Origin: Mucilaginibacter jinjuensis
Lineage (GTDB): Bacteria > Bacteroidota > Bacteroidia > Sphingobacteriales > Sphingobacteriaceae
DNA: 64,000 bases
Direction: 5' to 3'
Assembly: GCF_028596025.1 (NCBI RefSeq)
Contig: NZ_CP117167.1
Coordinates: forward strand, 5,270,001-5,334,000
Of this stretch, positions 51,833 to 64,000 are shown piece after piece; the first letter of the stretch is position 1, and each line of letters begins with the position of its first letter. Both the position numbers and the translations under genes were made by a program. The notes below the pieces were generated by a model that was not told the DNA's origin, ran no database searches, and saw only the letters and a list, made by a program, of their open reading frames with translations.

Positions 51833-54800
51833 ATGCGAAAAATCTTACTTATTTTTTCATTATTTCTTGGCGTAGTATTATTTAATAATAATGCTAATGC
51901 ACAGGGTGTAACCACCGCCAGCGTAAACGGTATCGTTTCCGACAGTAAAGGTGCTATCCCGGGTGCAACCATTACTATTACCCACTTGCCTACAGGTACA
52001 ACGTACTCAACTGTAAGCCGTGGCGATGGCCGTTTCAACATACCCAACTTAAGGGTAGGTGGCCCGTACACTTTTAAAGTGTCTTTTATTGGTTACAATC
52101 CGTTTATCCAGGAAAACATCACCCTGTCTATCGGTCAGGATCAAAGAATTGATGCAAAACTTCAGGAAAACAACACAACGCTTAAAGAGGTAACCGTTTC
52201 TGGTACTGCCGGTAAAGTAATCAACTCTTCGCGCACAGGTGCAAGAGAGACTATCAACCGTCAGCAAATTGAAGCCTTACCTACCATTAACCGTTCATTG
52301 AGCGACTACACTAAACTAACACCATCTGCAAGCGGTAGCCAGTCAAACAGCTTTGCCGGCCGTAGTAACTTGTACAACAACATTACTGTTGATGGTGCTT
52401 TGTTTAACAACTCATTCGGTTTATCTGGTACTTTGGGTGGCCAAACCAGCTCACAGCCAATTTCGTTAGATGCGATTGACCAGATCCAGGTTGATATTGC
52501 ACCTTACGACGTTCGCCAGGGCAACTTTACCGGTGCCGGTGTTAATACCGTAGTTAAATCTGGTACTAACGAAGTAAAAGGTACTGTTTATGATTACATC
52601 CGTGGCCCGGGTTTAACCGGCTACAAAGCAGGTACAACCCGTGTTCCTGAAACTCCTTTCAACTACCACTCTTTAGGTGCTGCAGTTGGTTTCCCAATCA
52701 TCAAAAACAAAGTATTCTTATTTATTTCTGGTGAAGAAGAAAGAATCAGCCAACCGCCGTCATCAAACTACATTGCAGGTGCGCCAGGTGTAAGTGGTGC
52801 TAACGTTTCGCAAGTACAGGCTTCTACGCTTGACGCTATTGCGAACACTTTGAAAACTAAATATGGTTACGATCCAGGAGCATACCAAGGCTACAACTAC
52901 GATACTTACAGTAACAAGGTAACAGCCAAATTGGACTGGAACATTGATAAAAACAACACTTTAAGTGCTAAATATTTTTATCTGAAATCGTACAAAGATC
53001 AACCAGCAAGTAACTCTGGTATTGCCAACAATGGTGTAGGTTATGGAACAACACGTGCACCAAGTTCAACTACTCTACCTTTTTATGGCTCTGGTTACCG
53101 TATCAACAACAACTTCAATATCGGTATTATTGAGTTAGATACCCGTGTAAGCAACACCATGAACAACAAATTAACTGTTGGTTACTCTGCCCTGCGCGAT
53201 TACCGTGCTTCATTAGGTGGCAACGCTATACCAATGGTTGATATTGGTAACGGTACATCTGATGCTAACGGCAATATTGTTACCGGTGCTTCTGCTACTG
53301 CAACCAGCTTTGGTTACGAGCTTTACACTGCCGGTAACTTATTAAACACAAACATTTTCCAGTTCTCTGATGATTATACCATCTACGCTGGAAAACATGA
53401 GATCACCATCGGTACTAACGACCAGATCCAAAGCTATACTAACGGTTTTGCTCCTGATTATAATGGTTTATATACTTATAACTCAGCTTCTGATTTCATT
53501 AACGGTTTACCTGCGCAAGCTTATACAACCCGTTATTCAGCATTACCTTCAGGCGAATTCCCTTATGCAAAAATCAAAGCGTCTATCTACAGCGCTTATG
53601 TACAGGATAAAGTTCATTTAACTGATAACTTCCGTTTAACTTACGGCTTACGTGCAGATTATGATGCTTTCCCTACAAGTTTAGCACCAAACCCTGTTGC
53701 TGCGGGTATTACGTTTCAACAAGGTATCCATGTTGATCCAGGAAAATTGCCTAAAAACCGTGTTCAATTATCTCCTCGTGTAGGTTTTAACTGGGATGTA
53801 AACGGCGATCAAATGACCCAGGTACGTGGTGGCGCCGGTTTATTTGCAGGTACAGTTCCATTTGTATGGATCTCTAACCAGGCATCTAACAACGGTTTAT
53901 TATTTGGTTCATACACTGTTACCAAAGCAGCTACTCCAACTAACTCTCAGTTAATTTTCAACCCTAACGTTAACGCTAACCGCCCTGCAGTTGCTGCAGC
54001 TAACGCGTCTTACGAGCTTGACGTTGCTGATCCGAACTTAAAATATCCAAAAGTATTAAGAGGTAACTTAGCTATCGACCAAAAATTACCATTCGGTATC
54101 GTAGGTACGTTAGAAGGTGCTTACACTAAAGATATCAACGCTATCTATCACCAAAACTTAGTTCTTTCTAACACTTACACTACATTAGGTGGTCCTGAAG
54201 GTCAAATCCGTTACGATAGTAAAAATGCTTATCTGCAATCTGCTCCAACTGCAAGTAACCCTTCAATTACCGGTGTTTATTACATGACTAACACCAACAA
54301 AGGTTATTCATACTTTGCTACTGCTCAATTACAGAAAAGTTTTGCAAGTGGGTTTTATGCTAACATCGCTTATACCTACAGCAACTCTAAAGACGTAAAC
54401 GACGGTGGTTCAACCGCAAGTACTATCTGGAGCAGCCGTCCTGTATCTGGCAATCCAAATGCTGATAACTTATCAAACAGTACTTACATTACACCAAGCC
54501 GCCTTATTGCAACGTTTGCTTACCGCAAAGAATATGCTAAAAACTTCGCATCTTCATTCGGTATCACTTTCGAAGAGGCTAACAACGGTGCAGTATCTTA
54601 CATCACCAGTGGCGACCCTAACAATGACGGTGCTACCAACGATTTAATGTACATCCCTAAAAACAAAGGTGACATTACCTTAGTTTCAAGCGGTGCAGGT
54701 GATAACCGTACTCCAGATCAACTTTGGAACCAGTTAAACGCTTTCATTAGCCAGGATAAATACTTAAGCCAGCACAGAGGTGAGTATGCACAAAGAAACG

Positions 54801-55144
54801 GTGCTATTTTACCTTACTTTAAAAGAGCTGATTTTAACTTCACTCAAGATTTTTATGTTAAATCTGGTAAAGTTAGAAACACTATCCGTTTAGAGTTTAA
54901 CATCATTAACCTTGGTAACTTCTTAAACCGCAACTGGGGTATTTACCAAAACTCATTCAGTGGGTTTAACAACGGTACATCTACCGTGTTAAAGTACATG
55001 GGTGCTGTTAACGGAAAAGCTACTTATACTTTCCCGTTTGCTGATGCAACTAATCAGGTACCATTGGTTAACTCTTACAAACCCGATATTAGCCAACTTT
55101 CACGCTGGCAAGCACAAATTGGTGTTAGATACATCTTTAACTAA
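51833..55144 (+). CDS. TonB-dependent receptor with carboxypeptidase-regulatory-like domain (Oar-like)
   Basis: 1103 residues. Signal peptide of about 23 residues ending NANAQ. Residues about 26-115 are a carboxypeptidase regulatory-like domain (VNGIVSDSKGAIPGATITI, FNIPNLRVGGPYTFKVSFIGY). A plug follows at about 125-235 (TGARETINRQQIEALPTINRSLSDYTKLTP, QIQVDIAPYDVRQGNFTGAGVN-type). The remainder is a beta barrel ending in an aromatic-rich strand (IGVRYIFN). No SusD partner follows, so it is more like Oar receptors, which transport or secrete unknown ligands, than SusC. Confidence 0.92.
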   Translation: MRKILLIFSLFLGVVLFNNNANAQGVTTASVNGIVSDSKGAIPGATITITHLPTGTTYSTVSRGDGRFNIPNLRVGGPYTFKVSFIGYNPFIQENITLSIGQDQRIDAKLQENNTTLKEVTVSGTAGKVINSSRTGARETINRQQIEALPTINRSLSDYTKLTPSASGSQSNSFAGRSNLYNNITVDGALFNNSFGLSGTLGGQTSSQPISLDAIDQIQVDIAPYDVRQGNFTGAGVNTVVKSGTNEVKGTVYDYIRGPGLTGYKAGTTRVPETPFNYHSLGAAVGFPIIKNKVFLFISGEEERISQPPSSNYIAGAPGVSGANVSQVQASTLDAIANTLKTKYGYDPGAYQGYNYDTYSNKVTAKLDWNIDKNNTLSAKYFYLKSYKDQPASNSGIANNGVGYGTTRAPSSTTLPFYGSGYRINNNFNIGIIELDTRVSNTMNNKLTVGYSALRDYRASLGGNAIPMVDIGNGTSDANGNIVTGASATATSFGYELYTAGNLLNTNIFQFSDDYTIYAGKHEITIGTNDQIQSYTNGFAPDYNGLYTYNSASDFINGLPAQAYTTRYSALPSGEFPYAKIKASIYSAYVQDKVHLTDNFRLTYGLRADYDAFPTSLAPNPVAAGITFQQGIHVDPGKLPKNRVQLSPRVGFNWDVNGDQMTQVRGGAGLFAGTVPFVWISNQASNNGLLFGSYTVTKAATPTNSQLIFNPNVNANRPAVAAANASYELDVADPNLKYPKVLRGNLAIDQKLPFGIVGTLEGAYTKDINAIYHQNLVLSNTYTTLGGPEGQIRYDSKNAYLQSAPTASNPSITGVYYMTNTNKGYSYFATAQLQKSFASGFYANIAYTYSNSKDVNDGGSTASTIWSSRPVSGNPNADNLSNSTYITPSRLIATFAYRKEYAKNFASSFGITFEEANNGAVSYITSGDPNNDGATNDLMYIPKNKGDITLVSSGAGDNRTPDQLWNQLNAFISQDKYLSQHRGEYAQRNGAILPYFKRADFNFTQDFYVKSGKVRNTIRLEFNIINLGNFLNRNWGIYQNSFSGFNNGTSTVLKYMGAVNGKATYTFPFADATNQVPLVNSYKPDISQLSRWQAQIGVRYIFN

Positions 55145-55162
55145 GATTATCCATCAATTAAT

Positions 55163-55198
55163 AAAAAAGCCGTCCCGGATACCCGGGACGGCTTTTTT
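55163..55198 (+). terminator. Strong intrinsic terminator after TonB receptor
   Basis: AAAAAAGCCGTCCCGG and CCGGGACGGCTTTTTT pair perfectly around a 4-base loop, ending in a T-run 20 bases past the stop. Confidence 0.92.
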
Positions 55199-55244
55199 AT
55201 TACAACCGTATTATTTAATAACTACAAAAAACGTAACCTTGCAA

Positions 55245-55643
55245 ATGCACTTACCAGAAATGACCATTGAGGAAAGAAAACAGCTTTCAGAAACACGTAT
55301 TTTCAAAGCCGTTTTTCCTAACACTACCAACCATTACGATACCCTGTTTGGCGGCATGGCCATGCAGTTGATGGACGAAGTTGCTTTTATAACCGCCACC
55401 CGCTTTTCGCGCAAAAGAATGGTTACCGTATCATCAGACAGGATTGATTTTACCAAACCCATCCCCGCCGGTACAATCATTGAACTGGTAGGCAGTATAA
55501 GCTACATTGGTAATACCAGCCTTAAAGTATCGGTAGAGATATTTATTGAAGAAATGTATTCAGACGTGCGCGATAAAGCCATTACAGGCACATTTACCTT
55601 CGTAGCTGTAGACGAGCATAAGAACCCTATACGGGTAATTTAG
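55245..55643 (+). CDS. Acyl-CoA thioesterase, hotdog fold
   Basis: 132 residues from ATG 55245. The same frame is open back into the receptor gene, but those codons are not translated as this protein. The YciA/acyl-CoA thioesterase pattern NHYDTLFGGMAMQLMDEVAFITATRFSRKRMVTVSSDRIDF is clear, with the aspartate of LMDEVA as the likely catalytic residue, followed by VGSISYIGNTSLKV. It hydrolyses acyl-CoA esters in the cytoplasm. Confidence 0.9.
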   Translation: MHLPEMTIEERKQLSETRIFKAVFPNTTNHYDTLFGGMAMQLMDEVAFITATRFSRKRMVTVSSDRIDFTKPIPAGTIIELVGSISYIGNTSLKVSVEIFIEEMYSDVRDKAITGTFTFVAVDEHKNPIRVI

Positions 55644-55684
55644 ATAATAAGGTTGTATACTTAAATGGTATACAACCTTATTAT
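55644..55684. terminator. Bidirectional terminator between convergent genes
   Basis: ATAATAAGGTTGTATAC and GTATACAACCTTATTAT form a perfect 17-bp stem with a 7-base loop between the thioesterase and GH43 stops. The stem is AT-rich, so it may act in part through its A/T-runs. Confidence 0.7.
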
Positions 55685-55691
55685 AATCACG

Positions 55692-56684
55692 TTATTTTAC
55701 GGTTTGCGCCGGTACACCGGTAGTAGTGATTTTTACAGGCTCAATTAATCCGTCTTTATTAAAATATAACCTGTCGATGCAAACCTCGCGATGGTTACCA
55801 TCTGTTTCGGTAAGCGGCCTGCGATGATATACAATATACCAATCACCTGTTTTAGTGTTATGTATTAATGAATGATGGCCTGCACCCCTGGCTACAGCCA
55901 TATCTTGTTGTAAGATTTTCCCGATCCGTTTAAATGGCCCAAAAGGAGAATCTGCAATCGCATAGGCTACAGAATAATCAGGACCAGTCCACCCACCCTC
56001 AGACCACATCAGATAATACTTATTATCCTTACGGATCATGTAGATACCTTCAACAAAACCCTCTGGCGTTATTTCCTTAAATGTCTTACCATCGGGCCAT
56101 TTACCCAGCGATTTAAAATCATCATTTAAACGAGCAATATTGGCATGCCCCCAGCCACCATAAAAAATGTAATACTTGTCGTCTTTATCCTTAAACACAA
56201 ACTGATCTATCGGTTGCGCACCGTTAGCCACCGTATCAATCAATGCATGGCCAATATGATCTTTATACGGGCCTGCCGGGTTATCAGCAACGCCTACTCC
56301 TATGCCGCCTTCTTCGCCCTGGTGCATATCATTAGCGCCAAAAAACAGGTAATATTTCTTATCTTTCTGCACAATAGCCGGTGCCCATATCGCTTTATGC
56401 GCCCACTTAAAGTTAGCCGTATCTAATATATCGTGGTGCTTAGTCCAATGCACAAGATCTTTTGACGAAAATGCATCCAGAAAAACCTGCTCATTATACT
56501 TTGCCGAATAAGTTGGATAAACCCAATAACTATCCCCAAAAATTGCAGCATCTGGGTCTGCATACCACCCTGGGAATATCGGGTTGCCAGAAGTTTGCTG
56601 ATTATTACTATTCTTTGTTGCCTGCTGCGCGTAAACATTAATGCCACCGCACAACATTAACCCTAAAAGTATTTTCGTTCTCAT
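55692..56684 (-). CDS. Secreted glycoside hydrolase family 43 enzyme
   Basis: 330 residues with a signal peptide (MRTKILLGLMLCGGINVYAQ). The five-blade propeller of GH43 is evident: GWYADPDAAIFGD carries the likely catalytic base D43, WAPAIVQKDKKYYLFFGAN is the family WAP motif, QPIDQFVFKDKDDKYYIFYGG is the next blade with its acidic residue, and a glutamate in EGIYMIRKDNKYYLMWSEGG is the likely proton donor. Members cleave arabinose- or xylose-containing polysaccharides. Periplasmic or secreted. Confidence 0.9.
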   Translation of the reverse strand: MRTKILLGLMLCGGINVYAQQATKNSNNQQTSGNPIFPGWYADPDAAIFGDSYWVYPTYSAKYNEQVFLDAFSSKDLVHWTKHHDILDTANFKWAHKAIWAPAIVQKDKKYYLFFGANDMHQGEEGGIGVGVADNPAGPYKDHIGHALIDTVANGAQPIDQFVFKDKDDKYYIFYGGWGHANIARLNDDFKSLGKWPDGKTFKEITPEGFVEGIYMIRKDNKYYLMWSEGGWTGPDYSVAYAIADSPFGPFKRIGKILQQDMAVARGAGHHSLIHNTKTGDWYIVYHRRPLTETDGNHREVCIDRLYFNKDGLIEPVKITTTGVPAQTVK

Positions 56685-57180
56685 TCAATGTTAATAGATG
56701 AACCGTAAAAATAACAGTTTAATGTAATAGGGCAAGTTTGTAGTGAATTATAGATTAGTGGTAAACAGAACAATATAGTTTTTTAGTAAACGAGTGGGCT
56801 GCATCTCATAGGTTACAGTAGCCCCGCTATCCGCTCATACGCCTTCAGGCCTTAGCCGCGTGGCCGGTATCCGCTGCTATCGGGTTTAGGGGTGAAGGTT
56901 CACTGGTTTATTGGTTCAATAGTTCATTGGTCTTAGCTATTGTAGTACAGGTAATTTGCCATGGCATTAAGCAAAAAAAGGCAGCGAGGTTTCCCCTGCT
57001 GCCTTTGGTATTATATATTATGGTGGTTAGTTAAGCGCCCGCATCCCTTCCCATCTGGGGCATAACTGGTTGTTCTGTTTGTTGGTTATGGCTGATTGGT
57101 TGACTATGTTGATTGAGTTGATAGGTTTTTGAAGCAGAACTACTCACTTAATCAACTGCTCACCACTCACCAACCCCCAT
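56685..57180. repeat. Intergenic region with degenerate short repeats
   Basis: No gene. It contains a hairpin with GGCAGC/GCTGCC arms (56980-57005) and long runs built from variants of GGTTCA/TGGTTGATT and CTCACCACTCACC. These short degenerate repeats continue into the rRNA spacers. Confidence 0.45.
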
Positions 57181-57220
57181 AAAAACAAGAAAGCCCTTGC
57201 TGTATAGCAAAGGCTTCTTG
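57181..57220 (-). terminator. Terminator of rRNA operon
   Basis: On the minus strand a stem of CAAGAAGCCTTTGC / GCAAGGGCTTTCTTG type is followed by a T-run, about 10 bases past the 5S gene. It ends the operon. Confidence 0.85.
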
Positions 57221-57228
57221 ATAAGGTT

Positions 57229-57335
<107 letters not shown>

Positions 57336-57344
57336 GAATATTTT

Positions 57345-57575
57345 TTAGTTACTGGTTAAGTGGTTGATTGTGTTGATTAGGTTCTTGAATAGTTTAATAA
57401 CTACTCACTTAATCAACCGCTCACTGCTCACTCACCATTAACAATGACATATTATTGAAAGAAGTATTGATTTTCACTGTTAAACAGCTTATTGTTTTGG
57501 TTTTCTGTGGTTATTAAGTTATTCGGTTATTAGTTATTGCTAACCTGTAACTATTAACTCAATAACCACATTATC
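57345..57575. repeat. 23S-5S spacer with degenerate repeats
   Basis: No gene. It holds blocks of CTCACTTAATCAACCGCTCAC type and a hairpin-forming repeat (GGTTATTAAGTTA near 57511 and TAACTATTAACTCAATAACC near 57549). A similar repeat occurs on the other side of the 23S gene, so the two could pair across it. Confidence 0.5.
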
Positions 57576-57584
57576 CGTTGTCGA

Positions 57585-60465
<2,881 letters not shown>

Positions 60466-60699
60466 ATTATCGCTTTTGCTCGATACGGTATGTCTTTATA
60501 TTAAGATAGTTATTCAGTTGTTGGGTTATTCAGTTATTCGTAGCTCCCTTGCGAGAGTAACTATTAACTTAATAACTTCTAACTTCGTAACTGTCCTTAC
60601 TGTTGTTTCAGTTTATTCAATTACTTCTTCCAATATGTCAAAGAACTTATGTTCGCATCTATAACGACACCTATATAATAGTATCTGTAGCAAACGTCG
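60466..60699. repeat. tRNA-Ala to 23S spacer
   Basis: No gene. It contains the TAACTATTAACTTAATAAC repeat and a partly inverse GGGTTATTCAGTTATT, related to the spacer repeat on the other side of 23S and able to form a hairpin, probably used in rRNA processing. Confidence 0.45.
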
Positions 60700-60773
60700 T
60701 GGAGAATAACGGATTCGAACCGTTGACCCCCTGCGTGCAAGGCAGGTGCTCTAGCCAGCTGAGCTAATCCCCC
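60700..60773 (-). tRNA. tRNA-Ala (anticodon TGC)
   Basis: 74 bases on the minus strand with acceptor GGGGGAT / ATTCTCC (with G-U pairs), D-loop AGCTCAGCTGGCTAGAGC, anticodon stem CCTGCCTTGCACGCAGG with TGC in the loop, and T-arm GGTTCGAATCC. Typical second tRNA of a 16S-23S spacer. Confidence 0.95.
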
Positions 60774-60867
60774 GGAAAATCTAATGAGTGAATGTTTTAA
60801 TGAGTGAATGAGTGAATATTGCTATTCTATCATTCTATCATTCCTTCCTTCTATCATTTGCCCCCTG

Positions 60868-60942
60868 TAGTCTCGAGCAGATTTGAACTGCTGACCCCTA
60901 CATTATCAGTGTAGTGCTCTAACCAAACTGAGCTACGAGACT
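60868..60942 (-). tRNA. tRNA-Ile (anticodon GAT)
   Basis: 75 bases on the minus strand with acceptor AGTCTCG / CGAGACT, D-loop AGCTCAGTTTGGTTAGAGC, anticodon loop CTGATAA with GAT, and T-arm AGTTCAAATCT. First tRNA after 16S, the standard Ile-Ala spacer pair. Confidence 0.95.
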
Positions 60943-61263
60943 ATTCTTTTGCAGTCTTGAGTTTTGAGTTCCGAGTTCTGAGTTAGTCGCTTTTGCTAAC
61001 TGCTAACTCTTTTTCCTTTTACTCTTGACTTAACTGCCAGTTATGTGTCTGTGCCCTGTTAAAGTTACAGTCACCCTGATGGCTTCATCTTCTGGGTTTC
61101 CTTTAATCTAGTTGCGAGTCTTGAGTTCCGAGTTCCGAGTATTAACTACTCACCACTCACCCATTCTCTACTCACCACTAAATCTTAATATCTTTTAAGT
61201 ATAACATGTTGCAAAGCGCGTTTTAGCTTTGCTATCTGACCCGTAATCTTGGATACTGCTCCA
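60943..61263. repeat. 16S to tRNA-Ile spacer with degenerate GAGTTCCGAGT repeats
   Basis: No gene. It has two blocks of short direct repeats, variants of TTGAGTTCCGAGTT (60957-60985 and 61111-61140), plus CTCACCACTCACC-type runs near 61145-61180. Confidence 0.5.
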
Positions 61264-62788
<1,525 letters not shown>

Positions 62789-63169
62789 AATGTTTTTGTT
62801 TGTCCAGACCCTATTACTCAAAATAGAAATCTGTATTATTTGATGAGGCCGGTAATCCGAGCTCCGTTACCAGAACTCTGCTTACCTTATCATCTTCGTA
62901 TCTTTATACAGTATCCTACGAGCTTATCAGATTTGTTTTCTTAAAACTGAACTTCAATCTTTCGATCTCCATTCCGCTTCGCTACATGTTATATCTTAAA
63001 AAAAGAACTTTTCACTTCCCCTCTCGGTTCAGCTTTATGTTTTACAATCATTGCGATTGTTAACCTTTCATTTGTCATTCGCTAGGCATTGCGCTTCGCT
63101 TTTTCTTTCCGTTTACTTCCCTGGTTATCACCAGCTTTTCCCCGTTTTCTTTCCCCCGTTTCGGGAGTG
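62789..63169 (-). other. 16S leader of rRNA operon
   Basis: About 380 bases between the proximal rRNA promoter and the 16S gene. No gene; expected to hold antitermination and processing sequences, which I cannot pinpoint. Confidence 0.5.
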
Positions 63170-63200
63170 CAAAGGTAAGAAGCTTTTTGTTTTTTCCAAA
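63170..63200 (-). promoter_or_regulatory. rRNA promoter, proximal
   Basis: On the minus strand TTTG (63197-63200) and TACCTTTG (63170-63177) are separated by exactly 19 bases, the Bacteroidota consensus. The upstream context TTTGGAAAA and downstream GCA are shared with the distal copy. Confidence 0.8.
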
Positions 63201-63353
63201 TTTTATTTGAAGAATTTTCTAGCTTTCTTTTCGATGATGATCAGCGCATTTTCATTTGCTTTTCTCTTCGGTTTCCCCATCCGCTTATCGCTTTTGCTTA
63301 ACCTCATTTTCATCCGCCTTTTTAAGAACCTCGCCTCGTTTCCGAAGCGGCTG

Positions 63354-63384
63354 CAAAGATGAGAATCTTTTTTGGTATCCGGAA
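63354..63384 (-). promoter_or_regulatory. rRNA promoter, middle (degenerate)
   Basis: The -7 box is CATCTTTG (63354-63361), one base off, followed by the same GCAGCCGC context as the distal copy. The -33 position reads TTCC instead of TTTG, so it is probably weaker or inactive. Confidence 0.5.
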
Positions 63385-63467
63385 ATGTTTTTTAACATTT
63401 TCTTAACCTCCTTTTCAACCCTCTTTACCCTTTCAATGAACATCCCCGCTTCCTCGTTTGCGGGCTG

Positions 63468-63498
63468 CAAAGGTAGCCAAGGATTTTGATTTTCCAAA
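63468..63498 (-). promoter_or_regulatory. rRNA promoter, distal
   Basis: TTTG (63495-63498), a 19-base spacer, and TACCTTTG (63468-63475) on the minus strand, in the same TTTGGAAAA...TACCTTTGCA layout as the proximal copy. Confidence 0.8.
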
Positions 63499-63889
63499 CA
63501 TTTCTGAAGTTATAAACATTATTTGTTTATAACAGTCTGTTTTTCAATCTGAAAATTTCTAAAAATGTGGTATCACCAACAGGCATGGTGGGTTATTAAC
63601 ATTTCGGGGCGCATTCCTCTATTTTTCAAACCTCAAAACACTACAATATATATAGCATACCAGCTTTAAGGAATTACATCTTATATACTACACTATATAG
63701 AATACACTATAAAATACAATCACAGCTTAACCGTTATACAGCCTATACTATATAACAAGAGCTTGCTTATATATACTATATAGTATAGCCTAATCAGAAA
63801 TAGCAGTCATTAGTTAAAAGATGTTAAATAAAACTGTGTTTGTAGATTGCCATAAAATAGCATAGCTATATTAGTACCCAAATAAATAA
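63499..63889. other. AT-rich intergenic with inverted repeat
   Basis: No gene. CTATACTATATA (63743-63754) and TATATAGTATAG (63777-63788) form a 12-bp inverted repeat around a 22-base loop, with further ACTATATAGA-type repeats at 63690-63720. Confidence 0.5.
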
Positions 63890-63920
63890 TTGACTCATTT
63901 ACAATAATCAACTATCTTTG
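63890..63920 (+). promoter_or_regulatory. Promoter of terminal lipoprotein gene, near-leaderless
   Basis: TTGA (63890-63893), 19 bases, then TATCTTTG (63913-63920), close to the TTTG/TAnnTTTG consensus. The ATG begins 5 bases after the -7 box, so the transcript would start at or within a few bases of the start codon. Confidence 0.6.
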
Positions 63921-63924
63921 CAGG

Positions 63925-64000
63925 ATGTTTAAACAACAACGCTCACTTATATCAGGCTTAATTATATGCAGTTTACTTGCATTGGGCAGTTGCAAAAGCA
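63925..64000 (+). CDS. Lipoprotein N-terminus, partial
   Basis: The first 25 codons of a gene running off the right edge. MFKQQRSLISGLIICSLLA is a signal sequence and LGSCKS a lipobox, with lipidated cysteine at 23. Nothing can be said of the mature protein. Confidence 0.7.
   Translation, partial: MFKQQRSLISGLIICSLLALGSCKS

Noticed and set aside
55002..55244. Fusion of the TonB receptor tail frame with the thioesterase
   Set aside because: The upstream part is the receptor gene read in another frame and is separated by a strong terminator; the hotdog domain starts at 55245.
63051..63497. Open frames of 70-103 codons in the rRNA leader
   Set aside because: They are made of pyrimidine- or purine-rich leader and promoter sequence and carry the promoter boxes; no conserved-looking protein.

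Overview
The window reads as a chromosomal segment of a Bacteroidota bacterium, most likely Sphingobacteriaceae (Mucilaginibacter/Pedobacter-like; this genus level is inference). The support is: Bacteroidota promoters of the TTTG-N19-TAnnTTTG type, few Shine-Dalgarno sequences, fimbrillin-type lipoproteins, a large TonB-dependent receptor with a carboxypeptidase-regulatory-like domain, a CRTAC1-type FG-GAP/ASPIC lipoprotein, and many AraC regulators paired with short-chain dehydrogenases.

Region 1 (1-17.6 kb) is a defence island. From left to right it holds: a type IIG-like restriction-methyltransferase (N-terminal PD-ExK nuclease plus N6-adenine methylase) cut by the window edge; a small degraded gene; a DUF6932 nucleotidyltransferase-like gene followed by an XRE/ImmA-type metalloprotease regulator and a beta-family protein; a PD-(D/E)XK nuclease of the sce7726 family with an unrecognised partner; a Septu (PtuA/PtuB)-like ABC ATPase plus HNH nuclease whose ATPase carries an extra N-terminal McrA-like head and PUA/EVE-like module; and a CHAT protease next to a TOTE-type primase-helicase. 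The last pair is bracketed by direct repeats formed from the 3' end of the helicase gene. Relics (a DUF1016 fragment, a stop-broken remnant, a truncated helicase tail) show that the site has turned over repeatedly.

Region 2 (17.7-24.6 kb) has an AraC/NmrA-type reductase pair, then a two-gene operon of fimbrillin-fold lipoproteins, one fused to a DNA/RNA non-specific endonuclease, facing a divergent clostripain-like (C11) lipoprotein protease.

Region 3 (24.7-51.4 kb) is a metabolic and regulatory accessory region. AraC regulators alternate with SDR, aldo-keto reductase, FAD monooxygenase and luciferase-like enzymes. It also holds an ECF42-type sigma factor with its DGPF/YCII partner, two tandem small peptides with double-glycine motifs, a lipocalin, an alpha/beta hydrolase, a bestrophin, a class III nucleotidyl cyclase and the CRTAC1-like lipoprotein. 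Two palindromic intergenic repeat elements lie here.

Region 4 (51.8-56.7 kb) has a TonB-dependent receptor, an acyl-CoA thioesterase and a secreted GH43 glycosidase. Region 5 (57.2-63.5 kb) is one complete rRNA operon on the minus strand (16S, tRNA-Ile, tRNA-Ala, 23S, 5S) with three candidate tandem promoters and a terminator. Its spacers are filled with unusual short degenerate repeats. The window ends with the first codons of a lipoprotein gene that appears to be transcribed almost leaderless.

Start codons were chosen by homology-like N-termini and by ATG over TTG/GTG, because ribosome binding sites carry little information here. All family names are recognition from sequence motifs; no database search was run.
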